A stretch of 10,600 nucleotides of DNA from assembly GCA_030669445.1 (NCBI GenBank), contig DAOVDP010000030.1, forward strand, positions 1 through 10,600, given 5' to 3'. Source of the DNA: Candidatus Latescibacterota bacterium. GTDB taxonomy: Bacteria > Latescibacterota > MVCY01. This document shows, in pieces, positions 1 through 6,471 of this stretch. The notes below the pieces were generated by a model. The model saw nothing but the letters and a program-made list of their open reading frames with translations. It made no database searches and had not been told where the DNA came from. Made by a program: the position numbers and the translations under genes. Position 1 is the stretch's first letter; the number at the start of each line of letters is the position of its first letter.

Positions 1-1
1 G

Positions 2-988
2 CAACGGGAGGGCACTACTTTCCTTATCGCCAATATGCCTCCTGTAGAGCTGGCAACTATCGATTCAACTGTGCTGTTGCAGCATATCACTTATGCTTAC
101 CAGGCATGGGCAGATATGCCCTGGGGTTCCGAAGTCTCTGATGATCTGTTCCTCCGTTTCGTTTTGCCCTATCGGGTTGCCCGCGAGCCAGTCACCGGGT
201 GGCGAAAAGCCCTGTTTGAGAAATTAGCTCCGCGAGTAAAAAATCTAAAAAGTATCAGTGAAGCCGCCTTAGAGTTGAACAAATGGGTGAAAGAGAAAAC
301 CTCCTGGAGAACTCGAAGGATTGCCCAGGTACTCTTGTCTCAACGTGGCCCGTTGCAGATTCTCCACAGCGGCTGGGGCAACTGTGAAGAGCAAACCATT
401 CTCTATGTGGCTGCTGCCAGAGCGGTGGGAATTCCCGCCCGACAGGTATTCTGTTGGTGGAGTGCAAGGGAAGGCTATCACGCCTGGACAGAGGTTTGGG
501 ACGGTACTAATTGGAGATACCTGGGCTCTGGAGAACCGGCTGAAGGACTTGACCAGGCGTGGTTTAGCCAGACAGTCTCTCAGGTACCAAAAGTCTATGC
601 CTACAGCTTTGCCCAGACCCCACTAAAGACAGATATGCTGGGGAAGCAGATAGTTAATCTGCTCGATGTCACCGACCACTACACCCGCCCGGGTAAGCTG
701 GTAGTAAGAGTGGTCCAGGAGGACGGTCCCGTGGCAGCCGTTCCTGTGCATATCTTGGTCTACAATCTGGGGGCTTTCCGGTCAGTCACCCAAGGGCTTA
801 CCGACCAGGCCGGTCAGGTAGAGATCTCAATAGGGGCGGGTAAATATATCGTCTCTGCCGGCACTTCTGAGCAGAATGGCTGGAAATCCGTCCAGATAAA
901 CCCAGAAAAGACGAGGGAACTCTCTCTGGATATCAGCAAGCATCAAGATTTTGGGATATTTGACCTTAGATTAGAAAACACCGAATGA
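2..988 (+). CDS. Secreted transglutaminase-like protein, 5' end outside window (paralogue 1 of 3)
   Basis: This is a transglutaminase-like (papain-fold) protein with a C-terminal beta-sandwich domain. The reading frame is open to the left edge, and the residues before the ATG at 35 (ending FLIANMP) match the same place in the third paralogue (YLLANMP). The ATG at 35 is therefore internal, and by that alignment roughly 70 N-terminal residues, including any signal peptide, are missing. The triad is intact: Cys in GNCEE (codon 383-385), His in YHAW (479-481) and Asp in EVWDG (500-502). The last ~100 residues are beta-rich and resemble carboxypeptidase-regulatory or Ig-like domains (GKLVVRVV...GKYIVSAG). 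The family occurs in secreted proteins of many environmental bacteria; members may cleave, cross-link or only bind peptides, so the substrate is unknown. It lies upstream of two paralogues on the same strand, with a 134-nt gap that holds an inverted repeat. Confidence 0.85.
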   Translation, partial: QREGTTFLIANMPPVELATIDSTVLLQHITYAYQAWADMPWGSEVSDDLFLRFVLPYRVAREPVTGWRKALFEKLAPRVKNLKSISEAALELNKWVKEKTSWRTRRIAQVLLSQRGPLQILHSGWGNCEEQTILYVAAARAVGIPARQVFCWWSAREGYHAWTEVWDGTNWRYLGSGEPAEGLDQAWFSQTVSQVPKVYAYSFAQTPLKTDMLGKQIVNLLDVTDHYTRPGKLVVRVVQEDGPVAAVPVHILVYNLGAFRSVTQGLTDQAGQVEISIGAGKYIVSAGTSEQNGWKSVQINPEKTRELSLDISKHQDFGIFDLRLENTE

Positions 989-1042
989 ACACCGAAATAA
1001 CCGAAAGAATATTCAGTGTTCTTCGGCGTTCAATTCTTTCGG
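982..1042. repeat. Inverted repeat of the CGAATGAACAC type after paralogue 1
   Basis: A perfect 10-bp inverted repeat, CCGAAAGAAT (1001-1010) and ATTCTTTCGG (1033-1042), is preceded by tandem CCGAA-type words. GAACACCGAA (987-996) also pairs imperfectly with TTCGGCGTTC (1022-1031). The 11-mer CGAATGAACAC (982-992) recurs exactly at 6372-6382 in a second inverted repeat. The first paralogue's stop codon lies inside the element. It could fold in the transcript, but no T-run follows, so I do not call it a terminator. Confidence 0.6.
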
Positions 1043-1122
1043 ATCTGAGTTAACCTCTCTGCCCAAGGCGATACCCCGGAAGCAAAGATAGAGGATACCT
1101 GACAGAACCGAGAAATACGACT

Positions 1123-2217
1123 ATGAAAATCGCAACGATATTTCTGCTGTTTCTGGTGTTTTTTGGGGTAGGCATAGATCCTCTCGAGGCAAATTTCGAT
1201 CTGGAGGGCCTACCTGAGCCCTACCGAAAGCAACTCACAGAGGTGCTTGATCAGACGGGAGAAAACCGCCGACAACTGTACCAGACGCTTACTGTGGCTA
1301 ATTCAGAAGGATACTTAGAGGCGGCCTGCTTTCTGGTCTCCCAGATGAAAGAGAACGACCTGGATGCCTTACAGACCGGCAGCCATACCCTGATGGAACA
1401 TATTCAGTATGCTTACAAAGCAAAAGGATTGGTTCAATTTGACTCACCCGAAGGACTGTTTTTCGACTATGTGCTCAATTTCAGGATATTCAATGAACCG
1501 GTCACTGCCTGGCGAAAAGAGCTGTTTGACACATTCTATCCTTTGATAAAGGACATCAATGATGTCAAGGAGGCAGTCCTGGTTATAAACAGATGGATAG
1601 CAGAACACATAGAACTAATCGACTCCCAGATGGTAGCCAGTCCGGTGTTGCAGATATTGAGGGCAGGCAGAGCAGATAAGGAGCAAGTCTCCACCCTGAC
1701 GGCAGCGATTTTAAGATCGATCGCCATCCCCAGCCGGCTGGCCTATGCGGACTGCTGTGGGCAGAGGGATAGAGAATTCTGGGTTGAAATCTACATCCAG
1801 GAACGGTGGATACCTCTCTATCCCGACGATCCAGGAAATCTTGGGAATTTTTTCAAACTGGAACAGGAGCAGCTTCATAATGTGGCTAAGGTCTTCGCCC
1901 GGTCTTATTTCTTCAAGATAGATAGAACTTCAGAGTACACTCAGGTGGGAAGAATCCTGGTGACAGTCAGCTCCATTGACCAGCCCATTTCCGTGACAGT
2001 CCAAGTTTTTAATTCTGGGCTCTGGTTCCCCGTAGTGGAAAATAAAGCAGATAGCCAGAACCTGATACAGTTCAAAATGGGAGAGGGCGAGTATCTTCTG
2101 ACCGCTGGAGCCCAAGGCCAAAAGGTTCTCCTTAAAAGGATAGCTGTGGAACCAAACGAGACAATTCAATGCTGGTTTGATTTGGCTACCGATAAATGCA
2201 AAATAATAGGGAAATGA
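1123..2217 (+). CDS. Triad-less transglutaminase-like paralogue (probable pseudoenzyme), secreted (paralogue 2 of 3)
   Basis: This 364-residue protein has a hydrophobic N-terminal signal (about residues 3-18) with possible cleavage near LEA (21-23), so it is probably exported. The body aligns without gaps to paralogue 1 through the core: VLQILRAG against PLQILHSG, then AIPSR against GIPAR. At the three catalytic places the residues are changed: Cys to Lys186, His to Glu218 and Asp to Ile225. It should therefore be inactive as a thiol enzyme, while the fold and the C-terminal beta-sandwich (about 275-358) are kept. The frame is intact, with no stops or frameshifts, which argues for a kept non-catalytic role (binding, or scaffolding of its neighbours; inference) rather than decay. 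The ribosome-binding site is weak. The start is chosen for the signal peptide. The stop is 34 nt before the third paralogue, so the two are likely co-transcribed. Confidence 0.85.
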   Translation: MKIATIFLLFLVFFGVGIDPLEANFDLEGLPEPYRKQLTEVLDQTGENRRQLYQTLTVANSEGYLEAACFLVSQMKENDLDALQTGSHTLMEHIQYAYKAKGLVQFDSPEGLFFDYVLNFRIFNEPVTAWRKELFDTFYPLIKDINDVKEAVLVINRWIAEHIELIDSQMVASPVLQILRAGRADKEQVSTLTAAILRSIAIPSRLAYADCCGQRDREFWVEIYIQERWIPLYPDDPGNLGNFFKLEQEQLHNVAKVFARSYFFKIDRTSEYTQVGRILVTVSSIDQPISVTVQVFNSGLWFPVVENKADSQNLIQFKMGEGEYLLTAGAQGQKVLLKRIAVEPNETIQCWFDLATDKCKIIGK

Positions 2218-2239
2218 TCCAATATACATTCCAAAATAC

Positions 2240-2251
2240 AGGAGGGAAAGG
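2240..2251 (+). promoter_or_regulatory. Strong Shine-Dalgarno of paralogue 3
   Basis: AGGAGG at 2240-2245 lies 6 nt before the ATG at 2252. It is much stronger than the site of the preceding gene, which suggests that the lipoprotein is translated more strongly than the triad-less paralogue within the same transcript. Confidence 0.75.
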
Positions 2252-3430
2252 ATGAAACGGATTGCTCTATTCAGTGGATTGCTTGTTTTGTGTTTAGCCC
2301 TTGGCTGTGCTCAAAACAAGCTGGAGAGTCAGATTAACCGTTGGTACAAGACCACAGGAAGAGAACTTATTCCAAAGGCAGAAAAAGCGGGGATATTGAG
2401 AGCCCTGAGAGAAGCTGGCACCAACTGGCAACAGTTGGCCACTGCCTTGGAGGAGACACTTCCAGAGTACCGGCCGGGAATGAGATATTTGCTGGCCAAT
2501 ATGCCTAACTACGACCTGCTGGCGATGAACTCGGATATTCTCATCGAAAATGTTGAATATGCCTACATTGCCAGAGAGAAACTCCCTTGGGGAAAGGAGA
2601 TCCCTGAGGGACTCTTCAGAACGGCAGTGCTGCCTTATCGATCTACTTCAGAGCCGATAGAGAAGTGGCGTAGGAATTTCTTCGAGCGGCTCTACCCTCT
2701 GGTCTGTGATTGCAAGAGCACAGGAGAAGCCGCCGTGAAAGTCAACCAGTGGGCGGCATCTGTGGTGACTTACAAACCATCCACCTGGGTCCAGGGTCCT
2801 TACGAAATGCTTAAAAGCGGTTACGGCAGATGCGGGGAGCTGACTAACTTCTTAGTGGAAGCAGGTAGAGCAGCGTGTATCCCTACCAGGAGTGCCTACA
2901 CCCCCTGGTGGCCTATGCGGGATGACGACCATGCCTGGCCAGAGGTTTGGGATACCCAAGACCAAAGTTGGCACTTCATTGGCGCCGCCGAACCAGCACC
3001 CTTAGACCATACCTGGTTTGACAAAATCGTAAGGAAAACTGGAAAGGTCTATGCCAGAGAATTCAAACGGGCAGAGACCCCCAGACGAGGGCGGCTACAC
3101 GAGAGAAAGAACTTGACAGATGTAACCAAAAGATATGTAGACGCCGTAGGAACCCTGAGGGTTAAAGTGCTAAATGCCGGTAAGCCGGCAGCCAATGTCC
3201 AGATAAGACTCTCAGTGTGGAACTTTAGCTCACTGCGTCCCACTACTTCAGCCGTAACCGATCGCTCCGGTATTGCTGAGATAGAAATCGGAGTTGGCAC
3301 CTACCTGCTGACCGGCGGAACCCCAGGCCTTAACACCTGGGAGCTTGTCAGTGTAAACAAAGATGAGGTAAAAAAAGTCACCTTAGAACTGACCCGACAG
3401 AAACGGGAAGAACTGGTGAAGATGCAGTAA
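2252..3430 (+). CDS. Transglutaminase-like putative lipoprotein (paralogue 3 of 3)
   Basis: This 392-residue protein begins MKRIALF, followed by a hydrophobic stretch and a lipobox-like ALGC with Cys19, so it is probably a lipoprotein processed by signal peptidase II; Ala at -3 makes the lipobox slightly atypical. A helical N-terminal part (about 25-110) contains the LANMP and AYIAREKLPWGKEIPE segments shared with paralogue 1. The transglutaminase core follows with an intact triad: Cys194 (YGRCGE), His227 (DDHAWPEVW) and Asp234. A C-terminal beta-sandwich spans about 297-385. It is the only copy in the window that is complete and apparently active. The enzymatic outcome (peptidase, transglutaminase or amidase-like) cannot be told from the sequence. 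It ends 58 nt from a convergent glycosyltransferase gene. Confidence 0.88.
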   Translation: MKRIALFSGLLVLCLALGCAQNKLESQINRWYKTTGRELIPKAEKAGILRALREAGTNWQQLATALEETLPEYRPGMRYLLANMPNYDLLAMNSDILIENVEYAYIAREKLPWGKEIPEGLFRTAVLPYRSTSEPIEKWRRNFFERLYPLVCDCKSTGEAAVKVNQWAASVVTYKPSTWVQGPYEMLKSGYGRCGELTNFLVEAGRAACIPTRSAYTPWWPMRDDDHAWPEVWDTQDQSWHFIGAAEPAPLDHTWFDKIVRKTGKVYAREFKRAETPRRGRLHERKNLTDVTKRYVDAVGTLRVKVLNAGKPAANVQIRLSVWNFSSLRPTTSAVTDRSGIAEIEIGVGTYLLTGGTPGLNTWELVSVNKDEVKKVTLELTRQKREELVKMQ

Positions 3431-3454
3431 AAAAGCGATTTCTTATGAAAGAAA
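3429..3454 (-). terminator. Possible weak terminator of the minus-strand cluster
   Basis: Between the convergent genes, TTTCTT (3439-3444) and AAGAAA (3449-3454) form a 6-bp AT-only stem with a 4-nt loop. On the minus strand this is followed after 4 nt by six T (A-run at 3429-3434). The stem is weak and the T-run overlaps the end of the plus-strand gene, so the call is tentative. Confidence 0.3.
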
Positions 3455-3488
3455 CGGAAGTGTATCAGATATTGCATTGGAAGTTCCC

Positions 3489-4484
3489 CTAAGACCCTTC
3501 CAGAAGCTTTTCTACGGTTTTTCTCACCTCTTCTGCTGTTATAGAATCCATACATTTCTGTCTTCCGCATCTGTACATACTTTCTCTGGTGCAGGGAGAG
3601 CAAGGAAAGCTGCTTTTGACTATAGCCGTATGTTTCCCTTGCGGTGCCCATATCCGGGGATCAGAGGGACCGAATACAGCCACCGTAGGTGTGCCCACAG
3701 CCGAGGAGATGTGGGTAATTCCGGAGTCATTGCCTACGAAAGCCCGGCATTTCTGGAAAAGGGCTGCCAGCTTGGTCAAGGGGAAATTCTCCAGCATTAG
3801 AGATTTTCTTGATTCCATCCCCTGTAGAACCTGGTGGGTAGCCTGTTGGTCAGCGGGGCCGGATACCAGAAGCACCTGCATTCCCAGCTTCTCGATGGCC
3901 CAGTTGGCCACCTGGGCAAAACCCTCTGGCCTCCACATCTTCCGAGGACTGCCACTGCCGGCATGGATGGCTAAGACCCTACCGAAGCCGTGTTCTCTCC
4001 AGAATTGAGAGGCATACTCCCGATCAGCTTCAGTGAGGAAAAGTTTGGGCTCGGTCAACCCTGCCTTTACTCCCCAGTGCCTTAGTTGAGAAAGTAGATA
4101 GTGGCTGTAGTGCCCGCTGCCTGAACGAGGAAGAGAAGCAATAGGAATCACCTTCTCCACCCCTGCTCTCCGCAGGTTGGCAGAGAACAGTCCGTCTGGG
4201 TCGCTGACCATAGAGACCAGCAGGTCAAAACTGGCAAAATACTTTGCCAGTTTCTCGGGAAGCATTCCATTCTGGACAAAGAAAGAGGCCATTCCGGGCT
4301 GTTCTACAGAACACACTCGCTGGGCATAGTATCTACCCTCCAAGAGCTCCAGCCGAGAGCGATGTCCCATAACCTCTATCTGAGCGCGAGGATAGAACTT
4401 CCGCAGCGCCATCAACAGCGGCAAGCTGAGGACCAAATCCCCAATGCCCCCGGTGCGGATAACCAATATGCGCTTAAAGGCCAT
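3489..4484 (-). CDS. Glycosyltransferase family 9 (heptosyltransferase-like)
   Basis: This 331-residue cytoplasmic GT-B glycosyltransferase belongs to family 9, whose known members transfer heptose from ADP-heptose to the LPS core at the inner membrane. The N-terminal motif RTGGIGDLVLSLP (10-22) is the usual GT9 start. HAGSGSPRKMW (174-184) opens the nucleotide-sugar-binding half, and FVGNDSGITHISSAVGTP (249-266) is the conserved C-terminal signature. A four-cysteine cluster near the end (Cys295, 298, 306 and 311) also occurs in many environmental GT9 proteins. The length is normal. The donor and acceptor cannot be assigned, so no waa symbol is given. No clear ribosome-binding site precedes the ATG, and a small upstream ORF overlaps it by 11 nt, so coupled translation is possible. 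It is the last gene of the minus-strand cluster and supports an LPS-type envelope. Confidence 0.9.
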   Translation of the reverse strand: MAFKRILVIRTGGIGDLVLSLPLLMALRKFYPRAQIEVMGHRSRLELLEGRYYAQRVCSVEQPGMASFFVQNGMLPEKLAKYFASFDLLVSMVSDPDGLFSANLRRAGVEKVIPIASLPRSGSGHYSHYLLSQLRHWGVKAGLTEPKLFLTEADREYASQFWREHGFGRVLAIHAGSGSPRKMWRPEGFAQVANWAIEKLGMQVLLVSGPADQQATHQVLQGMESRKSLMLENFPLTKLAALFQKCRAFVGNDSGITHISSAVGTPTVAVFGPSDPRIWAPQGKHTAIVKSSFPCSPCTRESMYRCGRQKCMDSITAEEVRKTVEKLLEGS

Positions 4485-4689
4485 CGTTGTTTTTTCTTTG
4501 CCATAACCTCTCTATTAAAGTTAGGCACCTCTCAGCTCCGCCTGCGAACTTTCCGGAGAGGTCACCCCCTACTTCGAAGCTTCCCTCTTCTAAAGAGGCT
4601 AAGAGGAAAAGCTCCAGAATAAAAACATCATGCCGCCAATAGCTGAACGCTGATGCTACCTTGCCCTCCTTTAGCTTGGTTCCTCGCAT
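4474..4689 (-). CDS. Doubtful small ORF upstream of GT9, unknown
   Basis: A 71-codon ORF fills most of the 232-nt gap between the fibre-like protein and the GT9 gene. In its favour are an AGGA-type ribosome-binding site 8 nt before the ATG, a start only 27 nt after the preceding stop, and an 11-nt overlap with the GT9 start, an arrangement typical of translational coupling. The protein has a hydrophobic middle (VFILELFLLASL) followed by a Gly-rich turn and a basic end. I recognise no family. Against it, the length is within chance range and a plus-strand ORF overlaps part of the same stretch. If it is not coding, positions 4485-4716 hold only a short hairpin at 4584-4598. Confidence 0.3.
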   Translation of the reverse strand: MRGTKLKEGKVASAFSYWRHDVFILELFLLASLEEGSFEVGGDLSGKFAGGAERCLTLIERLWQRKNNDGL

Positions 4690-4716
4690 CTCTAAGTTCC
4701 TACTGCCCTCTTAGTC

Positions 4717-6348
4717 CTACTTGATGACCCAGATGCGGACGCGTACCTTTGGGCAGCGATCGTCGTCACCATGACGTTTGACCTTCACCGTGCTACTGGT
4801 TAGGCTGTGATAATATGCACCGTAGTAACGGGTAAAGTAAAAATAACCTGCCAGGTCCTTATATTTGTCTTTATTGCCGCCAATCCTACTGATGTGAATC
4901 CCCATTCCTCCTCCTTCTAAGCACTGAAAGTCCACAAAGTAGTCCTCCGGGTCACCGCCCACATTGTGAGTGAGGATCTTTTCCTCGCCCTGGCTTAGAT
5001 ACACCCAACCGCTGTTCCAGGCGGGGCGGGGGAAAAAACCCAGAGCGGGTCCGTTCACAGATAGGCTACCAGTCACCTGCACATTGCCATCGAAATACCC
5101 TGCATGACCCGTGCTGTGGGTGCTTTGGGCATGCACGGCCCAGCCGGAGCCGTTGGTCTTAGCATATAGTGTGGAGTAGTCGTTGCTGGGGTCCGTGTTT
5201 TCAAAGAGCCCTGCATTGGCGCTGGAGCTCTTACCATACACGCCGGTCCCACTGGAGCTAGATCCCCTTACGCCGGTTCCGCTACCGCTGCTTCTGCCAT
5301 ACACGCCGATGCCGCTGCTGCTGGAGCCATACACGCCGCGGTTGCTGCCGCCGAGGTAGCCGTAGTCGCCGCTATTGTGTCTGCCGTACACGCCCAAGTC
5401 ACTGCCCCCAATGTGGCCCTCGTTGCCGGAGCTGAAGTGTTTGCCATACACGCTGTATAGGCTGCCGCCAAGGTAGCCGAAGTTCTTGCTATTGTGTTTG
5501 CCATATACTCCGTGGGCGCTGCTGCCAATGCGGCCCTCATTGCCACTGCTGTAGTGTTTGCCATACACCCCGTAGTCCACGCTGCCCAGGTAGCCGTAGT
5601 TGCGGCTGACGGTCTGTTTACCATACACGCCGCAGTTGTCGGCTCCAAGGTAGCCTAGGTAACCGTGGGCGTTATTGCTGCCTTTTACGCCGATACCACT
5701 GCCAGAGGTGTTAGTGCCCGAGATAATGGCCTTTGGACCTGCCACTGTGCCGCTCAAGTCCAGGGGAACCGCAATCTTGACTGCGGTAACTGCACTATCA
5801 ACAATCATTTCAGTCGTTACCGGGTTCACCTGCCCTTTATTCACATACTTATCTGTAAGCTTGGTTTTTCCCTCATAAAGATTGGTTGCAACACCAGACC
5901 TGCCCCAGTCATTGGCCGTGCTCAAAAAGGCTGAGGCGTGTTTGCCGTCTACCATATCCGCATCCAGGGCAAAATTGGCCCGAAAACTATAACCCACACT
6001 GGTCAACCTTATCCTGGGCGAAAGCTCAGCCTCAGTACCAATCTGAACCACTAACCAGTAATCTCTGTCAAAGGCTAAGGTGATCGGGTTTACACCCCCC
6101 AAGAGGACGTTGAACAGCCCTTTGACCACCTGAACCGCCCCTTGGGTCTCTGACCACAGGGCTTGCCCCCCGGCCTGCGCATCGTAGATGCCGAAGGTTA
6201 AACTGTAGGCGCCATCCGGGACCGGGTTTCCATCAGGGTCTGTCAAGTACCCCTGATAGTTAATCATAGGGGGAATATCCCCATAAGCTATGCTGACGGA
6301 AAGCACCAAAGTCAGCATAATCGCTGCAAAGAAGATAGATTTTCTCAT
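4717..6348 (-). CDS. Secreted fibre-like protein with G-V-Y-G-K repeats
   Basis: The 543-residue start at 6348 is preferred over the in-frame ATG at 6372 because a strong AGGAGG site lies between them, 8 nt before 6348, and the protein then opens with a clean signal peptide (MRKSIFF...SIAYG, cleavage near 23). Order of parts: an N-terminal domain (about 24-123, with INYQGYLTDPDGNPVPDGAY and SPRIRLTSVGYSFRA) that is common in bacterial surface and tail-fibre-like proteins; a D-A-D-M-V-D-G-K-H-A motif (129-138) also seen in phage tail-fibre proteins; a ten-unit Gly/Ser/Tyr repeat array (221-380); and a C-terminal domain (about 442-543, SGWVYLSQGE...THNVGGDPEDYFVDFQ) that resembles receptor-binding or lectin-like tips of such fibres. 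An exported, possibly trimeric, adhesive fibre is inference. It lies downstream of the dockerin protein, 123 nt apart. Confidence 0.85.
   Translation of the reverse strand: MRKSIFFAAIMLTLVLSVSIAYGDIPPMINYQGYLTDPDGNPVPDGAYSLTFGIYDAQAGGQALWSETQGAVQVVKGLFNVLLGGVNPITLAFDRDYWLVVQIGTEAELSPRIRLTSVGYSFRANFALDADMVDGKHASAFLSTANDWGRSGVATNLYEGKTKLTDKYVNKGQVNPVTTEMIVDSAVTAVKIAVPLDLSGTVAGPKAIISGTNTSGSGIGVKGSNNAHGYLGYLGADNCGVYGKQTVSRNYGYLGSVDYGVYGKHYSSGNEGRIGSSAHGVYGKHNSKNFGYLGGSLYSVYGKHFSSGNEGHIGGSDLGVYGRHNSGDYGYLGGSNRGVYGSSSSGIGVYGRSSGSGTGVRGSSSSGTGVYGKSSSANAGLFENTDPSNDYSTLYAKTNGSGWAVHAQSTHSTGHAGYFDGNVQVTGSLSVNGPALGFFPRPAWNSGWVYLSQGEEKILTHNVGGDPEDYFVDFQCLEGGGMGIHISRIGGNKDKYKDLAGYFYFTRYYGAYYHSLTSSTVKVKRHGDDDRCPKVRVRIWVIK
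5209..5688 (-). repeat. Coding repeat array, ten V-Y-G units
   Basis: Within the fibre-like protein, six units of 19-20 residues are followed by four of 10-11, each opening V-[YKR]-G. Long units have two halves (VYGKHxSSGNEG then xIGxSxxG, or YLGGSxxG). Units 3-4 and 5-6 form a higher-order repeat of 39 residues (5452-5568 and 5335-5451), with 27 of 39 residues identical. The DNA repeats too (CCATACACGCC-like words on the plus strand). Confidence 0.85.
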
Positions 6349-6356
6349 CTTTCTCC

Positions 6357-6364
6357 CCTCCTTA
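6357..6364 (-). promoter_or_regulatory. Shine-Dalgarno that decides the start of the fibre-like gene
   Basis: TAAGGAGG on the minus strand lies 8 nt before the ATG at 6348. An ATG at 6372 lies upstream of this site and has none of its own, so the shorter protein is preferred. Confidence 0.75.
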
Positions 6365-6367
6365 CTG

Positions 6368-6434
6368 ACCACGAATGAACACGAATATGATTTAACCTAT
6401 CTACGAATTGTGTAAATTCGTATCTATTCGTGGT
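6368..6434. repeat. Inverted repeat with ACCACGAAT ends
   Basis: Arms 6368-6386 and 6416-6434 are inverted copies over 19 bp with 16 matches: a 9-bp ACCACGAAT outer block and a 6-bp ACGAAT inner block are perfect. A second hairpin is nested: ACGAATT (6403-6409) with AATTCGT (6415-6421). The element lies between the dockerin gene and the fibre-like gene, just upstream of the latter's ribosome-binding site, and shares the 11-mer CGAATGAACAC with the repeat at 982-1042. Confidence 0.7.
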
Positions 6435-6471
6435 TCTATGTCTGTTTTTATTCATTCTTTACACTGTTTCC

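Noticed and set aside
35..988. ATG at 35 as the real start of the first gene
   Set aside because: The upstream frame is open to the window edge and encodes residues that align with paralogue 3, so this ATG is internal.
4584..4598. CCTCTT/AAGAGG hairpin as terminator of the fibre-like gene
   Set aside because: The stem is only 6 bp and no T-run follows on the minus strand; it may also lie inside a small ORF.
5268..5648. 126-residue Ala/Thr-rich ORF on the minus strand
   Set aside because: It is an out-of-frame shadow of the repeat array; its low-complexity pattern follows from the repeated codons of the real gene.
5209..5688. CRISPR array
   Set aside because: The repeats are in frame, imperfect and part of a protein-coding gene, with no constant repeat and variable spacer pattern.
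6349..6372. ATG at 6372 as the start of the fibre-like protein
   Set aside because: The AGGAGG site lies downstream of it, the added residues are charged and precede a normal signal peptide, and part of them lies in the intergenic repeat.
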